From Patulibacter sp. (GTDB taxonomy: Bacteria > Actinomycetota > Thermoleophilia > Solirubrobacterales > Solirubrobacteraceae), in NCBI GenBank assembly GCA_023268575.1, contig JALRCL010000829.1:1-8076 (forward strand): DNA of 8,076 bases, read 5' to 3'. The translations under genes and the position numbers were made by a program. This document shows positions 1 through 5,310 of this stretch, in pieces. Under the pieces are notes generated by a model. The model saw only the letters and a list, made by a program, of their open reading frames with translations. It was not told the DNA's origin and did not search any database. Numbering within the stretch: the stretch's first letter is position 1; every line of letters begins with the position of its first letter.

Positions 1-425
1 CCGAAGGTGATGATCTGCGCCACCTGCTCGCGGCCGTACTTCTCGACGACGTAGTTCATCACGCGCTCGCGCCCGTGGACCGAGAAGTCGATGTCGATGT
101 CGGGCATGGACTTGCGGCCCGGGTTGAGGAAGCGCTCGAACAGCAGGTCGTACCGGATCGGATCGACGTCGGTGATCTCGAGGCAGTACGCCACCAGCGA
201 GCCGGCGGCCGAGCCGCGGCCCGGCCCCACGCCGATGCCCTCGCGCTTGGCGAAGCCGACGAAGTCCCACGTGACGAGGAAGTAGTCGGCGAAGCCCATC
301 TCGCGGATCGTCGCCAGCTCGAAGGCGAGACGATCGTGCAGATCCTGCGTGGCCGCCGGGTAGCGCCGGGCGAGCCCCTCCTCGCAGAGGCGCGTGAGGT
401 ACGCGAAGGCGTCCTCGCCGTCGGC
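1..425 (-). CDS. dnaE: DNA polymerase III subunit alpha, internal fragment
   Basis: This is the catalytic subunit of the bacterial replicative polymerase (C family), seen only as an internal piece of about 141 codons. The minus-strand frame reads ADGEDAFAYLTRLCEEGL at its upstream end. It continues through VGPGRGSAAGSLVAY and then MPDIDIDF, whose first two Asp correspond to catalytic D401 and D403 of E. coli DnaE. The segment matches roughly residues 290-430 of the family, meaning the PHP-to-palm transition. The downstream part (fingers, beta-binding region) runs off the left edge of the window. The upstream part (PHP domain and start codon) is absent: at about 411-425 the DnaE-like sequence stops and a plus-strand ABC ATPase begins. 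The frame is intact throughout, with no stop or frameshift, so the piece came from a sound gene. Family assignment is certain; whether it is DnaE1 or the error-prone DnaE2 cannot be told from this piece. Confidence 0.93.
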
Positions 426-428
426 GAC
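411..428. other. Head-to-head junction between truncated dnaE and truncated ABC ATPase
   Basis: These 18 bases (gtcctcgccgtcggcgac) can be read in both families. On the plus strand they encode VLAVGD, the segment just after Walker B in Wzt/TagH-type ATPases. On the minus strand the same bases fall in the DGED part of the DnaE segment that leads into AFAYL. Left of this point only DnaE makes sense, right of it only the ATPase. Both genes lose their N-terminal halves here. That pattern is expected from a join at about 15-18 bp of shared sequence, either in the chromosome or during assembly. Confidence 0.75.
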
Positions 429-704
429 GGCGCCTTCCAGCGCAAGTGCGAGGAGCGGATCGCCCAGCAGGTCGCGGGCGGCTCGACGCTCGTGCTCGTG
501 TCGCACGACCTCGCGCTGATCGAGCGGACCTGCGAGCGGACGGTGCTGCTGGACAACGGCCGCGTCGCGGTCGACGGTCCCACGGCCGACGTCCTGGCCG
601 AGTACCGCCACGTGCTCGAGGACGCCTCGGCGCCGGTCCGCGGCAGCAGCGCGCCCGCCGTGCCGGCAGGTGCCGACGCCGATCGTCAGGATTCCGCGTC
701 GTGA
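411..704 (+). CDS. Polysaccharide/teichoic-acid ABC exporter ATP-binding protein, C-terminal fragment
   Basis: This is the C-terminal piece of about 97 codons of the ATPase of an ABC-2 type exporter of the Wzt/TagH kind, which powers export of lipid-linked polysaccharide or teichoic acid across the cytoplasmic membrane. Visible parts are VLAVGD followed by FQRKCEERI (the D-loop region typical of this subfamily), the H-loop in TLVLVSHD, and the end of the nucleotide-binding domain in VLLDNGRVAVDGP and ADVLAEYR. A short low-complexity Ala/Pro/Ser tail follows. Walker A, the Q-loop, the signature motif and the Walker B aspartate are missing because the gene is cut at the junction with dnaE. The stop TGA (702-704) overlaps the GTG start of the next gene, so the two are translationally coupled. 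The following coiled-coil protein and glycosyltransferase support a role in surface polysaccharide export. As it stands the fragment cannot be a working ATPase. Confidence 0.88.
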   Translation, partial: VLAVGDGAFQRKCEERIAQQVAGGSTLVLVSHDLALIERTCERTVLLDNGRVAVDGPTADVLAEYRHVLEDASAPVRGSSAPAVPAGADADRQDSAS

Positions 705-1240
705 AGCCCGAGGAGGCCCTGGCGGCCGCGCGCGAGCGCTCCGCCGCGAAGGCCGACGTCACCATCCCGGCGGGCGGGCTCGTCGTCCGCCGCAGCGCCC
801 AGCCCAACGACGAGGAGCTCCTGCAGTGGGCCGTCGTCGAGCCCGACCTGGAGGAGGTCCGCTCCACCCGCCGCCTCGGCGCGCCGGTGACGCGGACGAA
901 GCAGCTGCTGCTGCGCCTGCTGGGCCAGTACCACGCCCAGATCCTCTCGGTCCAGAACCGGGTCAACGTCCATCTGGCGCTGCGCTCGAGCCTCGCGCGC
1001 GACGAGGTCCGCGACCTGCGGGCCGAGGTCGACGCCCTGCGCAAGCGCCTGCGCGAGACGGAGGACGCCCTGGGGATCTCGCGGGCCCAGGCCGACGAGG
1101 TCGCCGACGCCCGCGCCGAGCAGCGGCGCGCCGAGGAGGCCGCCGCCCCCGAGCCCGGCTCCGAGGGTCCCGGCGGCGGGCCGATCGACCCGACCGACGG
1201 CCGCACGGCCGACGCGCAGGAGCGAGCGAACGCCCGATGA
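701..1240 (+). CDS. Hypothetical coiled-coil protein in polysaccharide operon
   Basis: A 179-aa soluble protein with no recognised catalytic motif. The GTG start at 701 overlaps the ATPase stop as GTGA, and its own TGA overlaps the next ATG as ATGA, so it sits in a tightly coupled three-gene unit. Residues 1-60 are mixed and charged. Residues 65-97 form a helical stretch (QLLLRLLGQYHAQILSVQNR). Residues 99-148 form a strongly charged heptad-like coiled coil (RDEVRDLRAEVDALRKRL and following). The last 30 residues are Gly/Pro/Asp-rich and probably disordered. There is no signal peptide or membrane helix. The QxxxN-centred helical stretch resembles segments found N-terminal to some methyltransferases and glycosyltransferases in actinobacterial surface-polysaccharide clusters; that is recollection, not a search result. 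It may be a scaffold or length-control partner of the ATPase or glycosyltransferase, but its function is unknown. Confidence 0.8.
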   Translation: MKPEEALAAARERSAAKADVTIPAGGLVVRRSAQPNDEELLQWAVVEPDLEEVRSTRRLGAPVTRTKQLLLRLLGQYHAQILSVQNRVNVHLALRSSLARDEVRDLRAEVDALRKRLRETEDALGISRAQADEVADARAEQRRAEEAAAPEPGSEGPGGGPIDPTDGRTADAQERANAR

Positions 1241-2316
1241 GCATCACCGTCCACCAGGTGATCGGCGGCGCGGGTCCCTACGACGCGATCACCACCCAGG
1301 CGCTGCGCTACCGCAAGCTCTTCGACGAGTGGGGTTGGAAGGGCCGCGACACCGCCGTCCACATCGACCCGCGCGTCGGCGACCGCTTCGCGAGCCTCCG
1401 CTCGCTGGCCCCGGCGCCGACGGACGTCGTCTTCGCGCAGTACTCCGCCTACACGCCGGGCCTCGGCGAGCTGCTCGCGTCGCACCCGCGCTCGCTCGTG
1501 CTCTGCCAGAACATCACCCCGCCGGAGTGGTTCTGGGCCCACGACCCCCTCACCGCCCTGCAGTGCTACCTCGGGCGGCGCGAGGCGAAGCGGGTGATGG
1601 GGGCCGCGACGGTCCCCGCCGGAGCGTCGCGCTACACCGCCGAGGAGTTCGGGGCGAGCACCGTCATCCCGATCCTCTTCGAGCCCGAGCGCTACGGCGC
1701 GCCGGGACCCGACGAGCGCCCGGGGCCCTCGGGCACGGCCGGTCCGCCGGCGGACGGCGGCGAGATCCTCTTCGTCGGCCGGCTCTGCCCGCACAAGCGC
1801 CACGACGCCCTCATCCGCGCCGTCGCCCTGCTGCGGGCGCGGCACCGGCCGCGCGCCACGCTGCGGATCGTCGGCGAGCCCGTGAACGAGGGCTACGGCG
1901 CCGAGGTCCAGCAGCTCGGCCGGACGCTGCTCGGCGACGCCTTCACGTGGGACCGCGGCCTGACGCAGGAGGAGCTCGCCGACCGCTACCGGGCCGCGCA
2001 CGTGCTGTGCTGCATGTCCGAGCACGAGGGCTTCTGCGTCCCGATCCTCGAGGCGTTCCACTTCGGCCTGCCGGTGGTCGGACGGCCGTCCGGCGGGGTG
2101 GCCGAGGTCGCCGGCGACGCGGCGCTGCTGACCGACGAGCCGCACCTCGGCGTCGTCGCCGGGCTGCTGGACGTCGTCCTCGGCGACGCGGACCTGCGGG
2201 CCGAGCTGCGCGAGCGGGGCCGGTCGCGCCTGCGGGTCTACGACGAGCGCACGACCGCGGCCGCCTTGCGCGCCGCCGTCGAGGAGGTCGTCGCGCGTAC
2301 CCCGGCCGTCGTCTGA
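1237..2316 (+). CDS. GT4-family glycosyltransferase
   Basis: A 359-aa retaining glycosyltransferase of the GT-B fold, probably adding a sugar from a nucleotide-sugar donor to a lipid-linked polysaccharide on the cytoplasmic face of the membrane. The N-terminal acceptor half starts with a GGAGPYDAIT glycine-rich loop (residues 10-19). The donor half starts with ILFVGRLCPHKRHD (177-190), containing the R182 and K187 expected to contact the donor phosphates. It ends with the EX7E signature E264-GFCVPIL-E272 and the conserved GLPVVGRPSGGVAEV (277-291). Length is normal for the family. The ATG overlaps the preceding stop (ATGA), so translation is coupled to the coiled-coil protein. It is the last gene of the plus-strand operon, and a strong hairpin lies 54 bp after the stop. 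Donor and acceptor sugars cannot be read from the sequence. Confidence 0.93.
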   Translation: MSITVHQVIGGAGPYDAITTQALRYRKLFDEWGWKGRDTAVHIDPRVGDRFASLRSLAPAPTDVVFAQYSAYTPGLGELLASHPRSLVLCQNITPPEWFWAHDPLTALQCYLGRREAKRVMGAATVPAGASRYTAEEFGASTVIPILFEPERYGAPGPDERPGPSGTAGPPADGGEILFVGRLCPHKRHDALIRAVALLRARHRPRATLRIVGEPVNEGYGAEVQQLGRTLLGDAFTWDRGLTQEELADRYRAAHVLCCMSEHEGFCVPILEAFHFGLPVVGRPSGGVAEVAGDAALLTDEPHLGVVAGLLDVVLGDADLRAELRERGRSRLRVYDERTTAAALRAAVEEVVARTPAVV

Positions 2317-2369
2317 GGGAGCCCGCGACGGCGACCCGGGCGCCCGGTGGCGGGTCCCGCGCTGGAACG

Positions 2370-2398
2370 ACGAAGGCCCCGCGGAGCGGGGCCTTCGT
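2370..2398. terminator. Probable bidirectional intrinsic terminator
   Basis: A perfect 13-bp stem (acgaaggccccgc paired with gcggggccttcgt) closes a 3-nt loop, gga. It lies 54 bp after the glycosyltransferase stop and 48 bp beyond the 3' end of the convergent tRNA-Lys, so it can serve both strands. The U-tract is poor (gcttcg on plus, cgttcc on minus), as is usual in high-GC actinobacteria. The remainder of 2317-2445 shows nothing else. Confidence 0.8.
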
Positions 2399-2445
2399 GC
2401 TTCGAGTCTCCTGTCCACGTCCGGCGGGCGGCCGGCGGAGAGAGG

Positions 2446-2519
2446 TGCCCCGGGAGGGACTCGAACCCTCAACCTTCGGATTAAGAGTCCGCTGCTCTAA
2501 CCAGTTGAGCTACCAGGGC
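2446..2519 (-). tRNA. trnK: tRNA-Lys (anticodon CTT)
   Basis: A 74-nt cloverleaf on the minus strand. The acceptor stem GCCCTGG/CCGGGGC has one G-T wobble. The D arm is GCTC/GAGC, the anticodon loop CTCTTAA has anticodon CTT, and the T arm is GAGGG-TTCGAGT-CCCTC with discriminator A. The anticodon reads AAG lysine codons, the dominant Lys codon at this GC content. CCA is not encoded: the bases after the discriminator are CCT. One anticodon-stem pair (27-43) is G-A, a minor mismatch. It lies 42 bp after the stop of the TPR-like gene and converges on the glycosyltransferase operon. Confidence 0.97.
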
Positions 2520-2525
2520 TCGGCG

Positions 2526-2531
2526 ATGGTA
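2526..2531 (-). promoter_or_regulatory. Candidate -10 box of tRNA-Lys
   Basis: TACCAT (TAnnnT type) on the minus strand ends 6 nt before the first base of the mature tRNA. Transcription would then start at or next to the tRNA 5' end. No convincing -35 is visible 16-18 bp upstream, so the tRNA may instead be read through from the preceding gene. Confidence 0.4.
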
Positions 2532-2561
2532 GCCGATGCCCCGGTTCCGGCGTCGCGCGGC

Positions 2562-3299
2562 CTACTCGTCGGGCAGGGTGATCGTCTTGGGCGTCGTCGA
2601 CGTCGCCTGGCCCTGGCCGAGCGCGGCGTCCTTGCCGCCCTTCTCGAGCGCCTCGACCTGCTGGCGGACCGCCGTGCGCTGGTTCGGCCGGGCGGCAGCG
2701 ATCGCGTCCTGGCCGTTGATCTTCGCCTGCCGCTTGCGGTCCGCCGCGAGGTTCGCCTGCATCAGCGCGAGGTACTGCGCGAACGGCGGACGGGTGCCGG
2801 CGCGCTCGGCGCGCGCGATCGCCGCGGCGGTGACGACGGCCTGGGCGTCGGCCCACTGGCCGGGCTTGTTCAGGACGGAGGGGCTGAAGACGGTCACCAT
2901 CTTCTTCGCCGTCGTCTCGTCGACCTGCTCGGGGTCGGTGGCGAGGTAGCGCGTCCACGCGTCCGCCGCCCCCTGGAAGCCCCGGCGGGCCTCGTCGGAG
3001 ACCGCTCCGGTGTTCGGGTCGATCTGCCCGACGGCGATGTCGTAGCGCGCCGAGGCGAGCGCCGCCAGGACCTTCGCGTCGCGGGGCTTCTGGACGACCT
3101 CCTTCTCGAGCCGCTCGACGCGGTCGCGCTGCTCCTTCGCGAGGTCGCCGCCGCCGCCCTGGCTGTTGCCGTCGAAGACGCCGGGCAGGCCCGAGCCGAC
3201 GCCGAAGAAGATCAGGCCGCCGACGAGCACGACGGCGAGCACGAGGTAGACGGCCTGGATGAGCCGCTTGCGGCCGGGCGCCGCCAAGTCGAACAGCAT
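2562..3299 (-). CDS. Membrane-anchored TPR-like protein
   Basis: A 245-aa protein starting MLFDLAAPGRKRL, with a positively charged end and then a single membrane helix at about residues 13-36 (LIQAVYLVLAVVLVGGLIFF). A Gly-rich linker (44-51) and a helical domain follow. Charge distribution suggests N-in, C-out topology. Residues 55-90 and 104-220 are Ala-rich paired helices with TPR-like spacing (for example AADAWTRYLATDPEQ at 111-125 and DAQAVVTAAAIARAERAG at 151-168). The tail is Thr-rich and short. No catalytic motif is visible. There is no Shine-Dalgarno sequence before the ATG but a TATCCT lies at the right distance for a leaderless start. It sits 122 bp downstream of tatC on the same strand and may be an envelope-side scaffold. 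A functional tie to Tat is unproven. Confidence 0.85.
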   Translation of the reverse strand: MLFDLAAPGRKRLIQAVYLVLAVVLVGGLIFFGVGSGLPGVFDGNSQGGGGDLAKEQRDRVERLEKEVVQKPRDAKVLAALASARYDIAVGQIDPNTGAVSDEARRGFQGAADAWTRYLATDPEQVDETTAKKMVTVFSPSVLNKPGQWADAQAVVTAAAIARAERAGTRPPFAQYLALMQANLAADRKRQAKINGQDAIAAARPNQRTAVRQQVEALEKGGKDAALGQGQATSTTPKTITLPDE

Positions 3300-3306
3300 G
3301 GGCGCC

Positions 3307-3312
3307 AGGATA
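3307..3312 (-). promoter_or_regulatory. Candidate -10 box for a leaderless transcript
   Basis: TATCCT on the minus strand ends 7 nt before the A of the TPR-like gene's ATG (3299). Transcription would therefore begin on the start codon itself. The lack of any Shine-Dalgarno sequence in ctatcctggcgcc supports a leaderless mRNA, a common mode in Actinobacteria. No good -35 hexamer is seen. Confidence 0.45.
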
Positions 3313-3345
3313 GAGCGGTTCCGAGTGCCGAGCCGCCACCTCGAC

Positions 3346-3387
3346 GTGACCGCCGGTGCGACGCCCGTGACCGCCGGTGCGACGCCC
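3346..3387. repeat. Perfect 21-bp tandem direct repeat, two copies
   Basis: Two identical adjacent 21-bp units (3346-3366 and 3367-3387) begin gtgaccgccggtgcg and are followed by gtg and then divergent sequence. Each unit contains the small inverted repeat ACCGCCGGT (3349-3357 and 3370-3378). The period equals two turns of B-DNA, so both copies would present the same helix face. They lie 47-88 bp upstream of the TPR-like gene's start and after the tatC stop, in non-coding DNA. They could be tandem operator sites or simply a recent slippage duplication. Confidence 0.85.
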
Positions 3388-3421
3388 GTGCCCGCGATCG
3401 CCGCGCCGGGCCCCGGGGCGC

Positions 3422-4834
3422 TCAGTCCCGCCGGCGGTCGGCGGGCTGCGCGTCGCCGTCGTCGGCGGCGTAGGGGTCGCGCGCGTCGAGGTCGTCGGCC
3501 TCCTCCCACCACGGCGCCGGCTCCTGGGAGCCGACGACCCGCGGGCCGGCCGGATCGCCCTGCAGCGCCGGATCGGGAGTCTCGCCGACGGGGGCGGCGC
3601 CGCCCCCGATCGGCCCCGGGTCGTCCGGTCCGGCGTCGGTGGCGCCGCCGGGCCAGGTGGGCTCGGGCGGGTCGCCCGGAACGGAGACCGCGTCGTCGAC
3701 CGGCCAGCGGGACTCGTCCTCGTCGGCGTGATCGCGCTCCCACGGGTCGAGGTCGTCGCCCCCGTCGCCGTCGTGCGGCGCGTCGGGGCCGCCCCCGAGC
3801 TCGCCGTCGTCGTCCTCGTCGTCGTCGTCCCACATCTTCCAGCGGTCGCGCGCCGGGCTGCGACGTTCGAGGAACGCCGCGACGAGGAGGCTCAGCTCGA
3901 AGAGCACCACGAGCGGCGCCATGACGAGCAGCATCGTGACCGGGTCCGGCGTCGGCGTGATGACGGCGGCGACGACCGCGGCGATGAGGATGACGATCCC
4001 GCGCTGCTTGCGCAGCTGGGTGACGCTCAGGACGCCGAGGCGGCTGATGGCCAGGACGAGCACCGGCACCTGGAACGCGATGCCGGTCCCGGCGAGGAAG
4101 AGCGTGACGAACTTGTAGTAGTCCTTGGCCTGGACGAGGATGTCGAAGGCCTGGTCGTTGAAGTTCTGGAGGAAGTCGACGGCCCGTGGCAGCGCGAGGA
4201 AGTAGCCGAACGCGACACCGCCGTAGAAGAGGAACGGGATCCCGACCATCACCGGGACCACCACGCGTCGCTCGCGGGTCGTGAAGGCCGGGATGAGGAA
4301 CGCGTACAACTGGTAGAGCAGCAGCGGCAGCGCGATCACGAGCGCCGCGTAGAGCGCGACGTTGATCGTCTGGAAGAACGGCTCCGCGACGCCGAGGGTC
4401 ACCGGGCGTCGCTCCGTCGACCGCGGGGCGAGCTTCGCCGCGTCGGTCAGGGCCTTCGTCGCCGTCTCCACCCGCGCGAGCTGCTCGGCGGTCGACGCCC
4501 GCGTCGACGCGGACTCGTTGGCCGCCAGCGCGCTCGTCGTCCCCGAGAGCTGCTGGATCGCCGGCGTGAGCGCGCCGAGGGCCTTCGCCACCGCGCGGTC
4601 GAAGCACGCGGACTTCTCGAGCGAGTCGCCGGCCTCGGCGCAGTCCCGCGGCGCCTGCTGCGAGCGCTCCAGCGGCTTGTTGACGATGTCGAGGACGCGC
4701 TCGTTCTGCCAGTACGTGAAGCTGAACGCGACGACGAGGATCGCCAGGCAGATGAACAGCCGGGATCGGAGCTCCGTGAGGTGCTCGACGAGGGTGAGCC
4801 GGTCCTCGTGCTGGACCGGACGAAGGACGGCCAT
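3422..4834 (-). CDS. tatC: Sec-independent (twin-arginine) translocase subunit TatC, enlarged
   Basis: The polytopic Tat component that binds twin-arginine signal peptides and gathers TatA to export folded proteins. At 470 aa it is nearly twice the usual length of about 250. The N-terminal EHLTELRSRL (17-26) holds E21, equivalent to E. coli E15. IPAFTTRERR (181-190) holds E188, equivalent to E103; both belong to the signal-peptide site. GIAFQVPV (251-258) has Gln where E. coli has E170. Six membrane helices are expected at about 26-42, 157-180, 191-212, 238-262, 276-291 and 297-320. The extra mass is in two places. The first extracytoplasmic loop is expanded at about residues 56-143, helical, with cysteines C65 and C77. 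The cytoplasmic tail (about 323-470) is very acidic, with an Asp/Glu run at 336-345, and Pro/Gly-rich. It starts 24 bp after the tatA stop, with only a weak ribosome site, so it is probably cotranscribed with tatA. The core is intact and should work. Confidence 0.96.
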   Translation of the reverse strand: MAVLRPVQHEDRLTLVEHLTELRSRLFICLAILVVAFSFTYWQNERVLDIVNKPLERSQQAPRDCAEAGDSLEKSACFDRAVAKALGALTPAIQQLSGTTSALAANESASTRASTAEQLARVETATKALTDAAKLAPRSTERRPVTLGVAEPFFQTINVALYAALVIALPLLLYQLYAFLIPAFTTRERRVVVPVMVGIPFLFYGGVAFGYFLALPRAVDFLQNFNDQAFDILVQAKDYYKFVTLFLAGTGIAFQVPVLVLAISRLGVLSVTQLRKQRGIVILIAAVVAAVITPTPDPVTMLLVMAPLVVLFELSLLVAAFLERRSPARDRWKMWDDDDEDDDGELGGGPDAPHDGDGGDDLDPWERDHADEDESRWPVDDAVSVPGDPPEPTWPGGATDAGPDDPGPIGGGAAPVGETPDPALQGDPAGPRVVGSQEPAPWWEEADDLDARDPYAADDGDAQPADRRRD

Positions 4835-4858
4835 CTGCCGCCGGGACCGCCGGGACGC

Positions 4859-5116
4859 CTACTCGCGGGTGCCGGACTCGCTGCGCTGCGACTCGCGCTG
4901 CGCGAACGCCTCGCCGGCCTCGGGGCGGTCCTCGGGCGCCGCGTCCAGCGACGTCGTCGAGGCGTGCTTGTCGTGCTTGTCGTCACCGCTGATCGAGTCC
5001 TTGAACTCGCGCATGCCGGTACCGAGCTGCTTGCCCAGGCCGGGCAGGCGCTTCGGGCCGAAGATCACGAGGACCACGACCAGGATGATCAGGAGCTCGG
5101 GGACACCGATGGGCAT
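4859..5116 (-). CDS. tatA: Twin-arginine translocase pore subunit TatA
   Basis: An 85-aa single-span protein that oligomerises around substrate-loaded TatC. MPIGVPELLIILVVVLVIF forms the short N-terminal membrane helix with the polar residue E7 near its start. The hinge FGPKRLPGLGKQLG (19-32) is the family hallmark, followed by an amphipathic helix (to about 43, REFKDSISG) and a charged disordered tail. Length and layout are normal. The ATG at 5116 has a good ribosome site, GGAAGGA, 8 nt upstream. tatC follows after 24 bp. No separate tatB is present in the window; single-TatA/TatC systems are common in Gram-positive bacteria, but a tatB elsewhere cannot be excluded. Confidence 0.96.
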   Translation of the reverse strand: MPIGVPELLIILVVVLVIFGPKRLPGLGKQLGTGMREFKDSISGDDKHDKHASTTSLDAAPEDRPEAGEAFAQRESQRSESGTRE

Positions 5117-5153
5117 TGCTTCATCCTTCCACGACGGGGGTAGGAGGGAAACG

Positions 5154-5173
5154 TCCGATCGGCGCCGATCGGA
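5154..5173. promoter_or_regulatory. Perfect 20-bp palindrome upstream of tatA
   Basis: The sequence TCCGATCGGCGCCGATCGGA is identical to its own reverse complement. It is built from two copies of CCGATCGG (5155-5162 and 5165-5172) set exactly 10 bp apart. A third copy lies at 5221-5228. It sits 37-56 bp upstream of the tatA ATG and just downstream of a candidate promoter. It could be an operator for a dimeric repressor, or form an 8-bp hairpin in the tatA leader RNA. No regulator is recognised. Confidence 0.6.
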
Positions 5174-5181
5174 TGCCCTCG

Positions 5182-5210
5182 ATGCTCCACCTGGACGCGT
5201 ACGGCGTCAA
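5182..5210 (-). promoter_or_regulatory. Candidate promoter of tatA-tatC
   Basis: On the minus strand TTGACG (5210-5205) is followed after 17 bp by GAGCAT (5187-5182), which keeps the key A at position 2 and T at position 6 of a -10 box. The start would fall near 5175, giving a leader of about 60 nt whose first bases form the 20-bp palindrome. The -35 is good and the -10 weak. Confidence 0.4.
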
Positions 5211-5249
5211 GCCGGCGCGGCCGATCGGGGCCCGCGTGCCCGGGCCACG

Positions 5250-5301
5250 GGACCCGCCGAGCCTTCGGGTCCTCCACGCGCGGGTCCGGACGCGACCCGC
5301 G
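5250..5301 (-). terminator. Hairpin pair after the polyprenyl synthase gene, possible terminator
   Basis: Two stems lie shortly after the synthase stop (5311). The first is cgcgggt/acccgcg (5279-5285 with 5295-5301), and the second is ggacccg/cgggtcc (5250-5256 with 5266-5272). Each has 7 bp and a 9-nt loop. Neither has a U-tract. In such GC-rich DNA these may be chance, but two in tandem in the only sizeable gap of this gene run suggest at least partial termination before tatA. Confidence 0.35.
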
Positions 5302-5310
5302 GACGCGCGG

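Noticed and set aside
1..704. A novel dnaE-ABC fusion gene
   Set aside because: The two coding pieces are on opposite strands and both lack their starts, so no fused protein can be made.
2440..2525. tRNA-Lys as an integration site of a mobile element
   Set aside because: No integrase, no second copy of the tRNA 3' end and no change in base composition are seen nearby.
3341..3395. Short repeats as a possible CRISPR array
   Set aside because: The two 21-bp copies are directly adjacent with no spacers, and there are no cas genes.
1329..3473. 714-codon plus-strand open frame across the glycosyltransferase, tRNA and TPR-like gene
   Set aside because: It runs through a tRNA and opposite a real gene, and its product is Arg/Ala/Pro-rich without motifs. 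The glycosyltransferase frame has all the family motifs.
2562..4607. Long minus-strand frame that would fuse an upstream stretch to the TPR-like protein
   Set aside because: The part above 3299 is a shadow of tatC in another frame. The real protein begins at the ATG at 3299, just before a typical membrane anchor.
3377..5143. 588-codon plus-strand open frame opposite tatC and tatA
   Set aside because: It is antisense to clear tat genes. Its product is Arg/Asp/Val-rich with no domain pattern, as expected from GC-biased codons read backwards.
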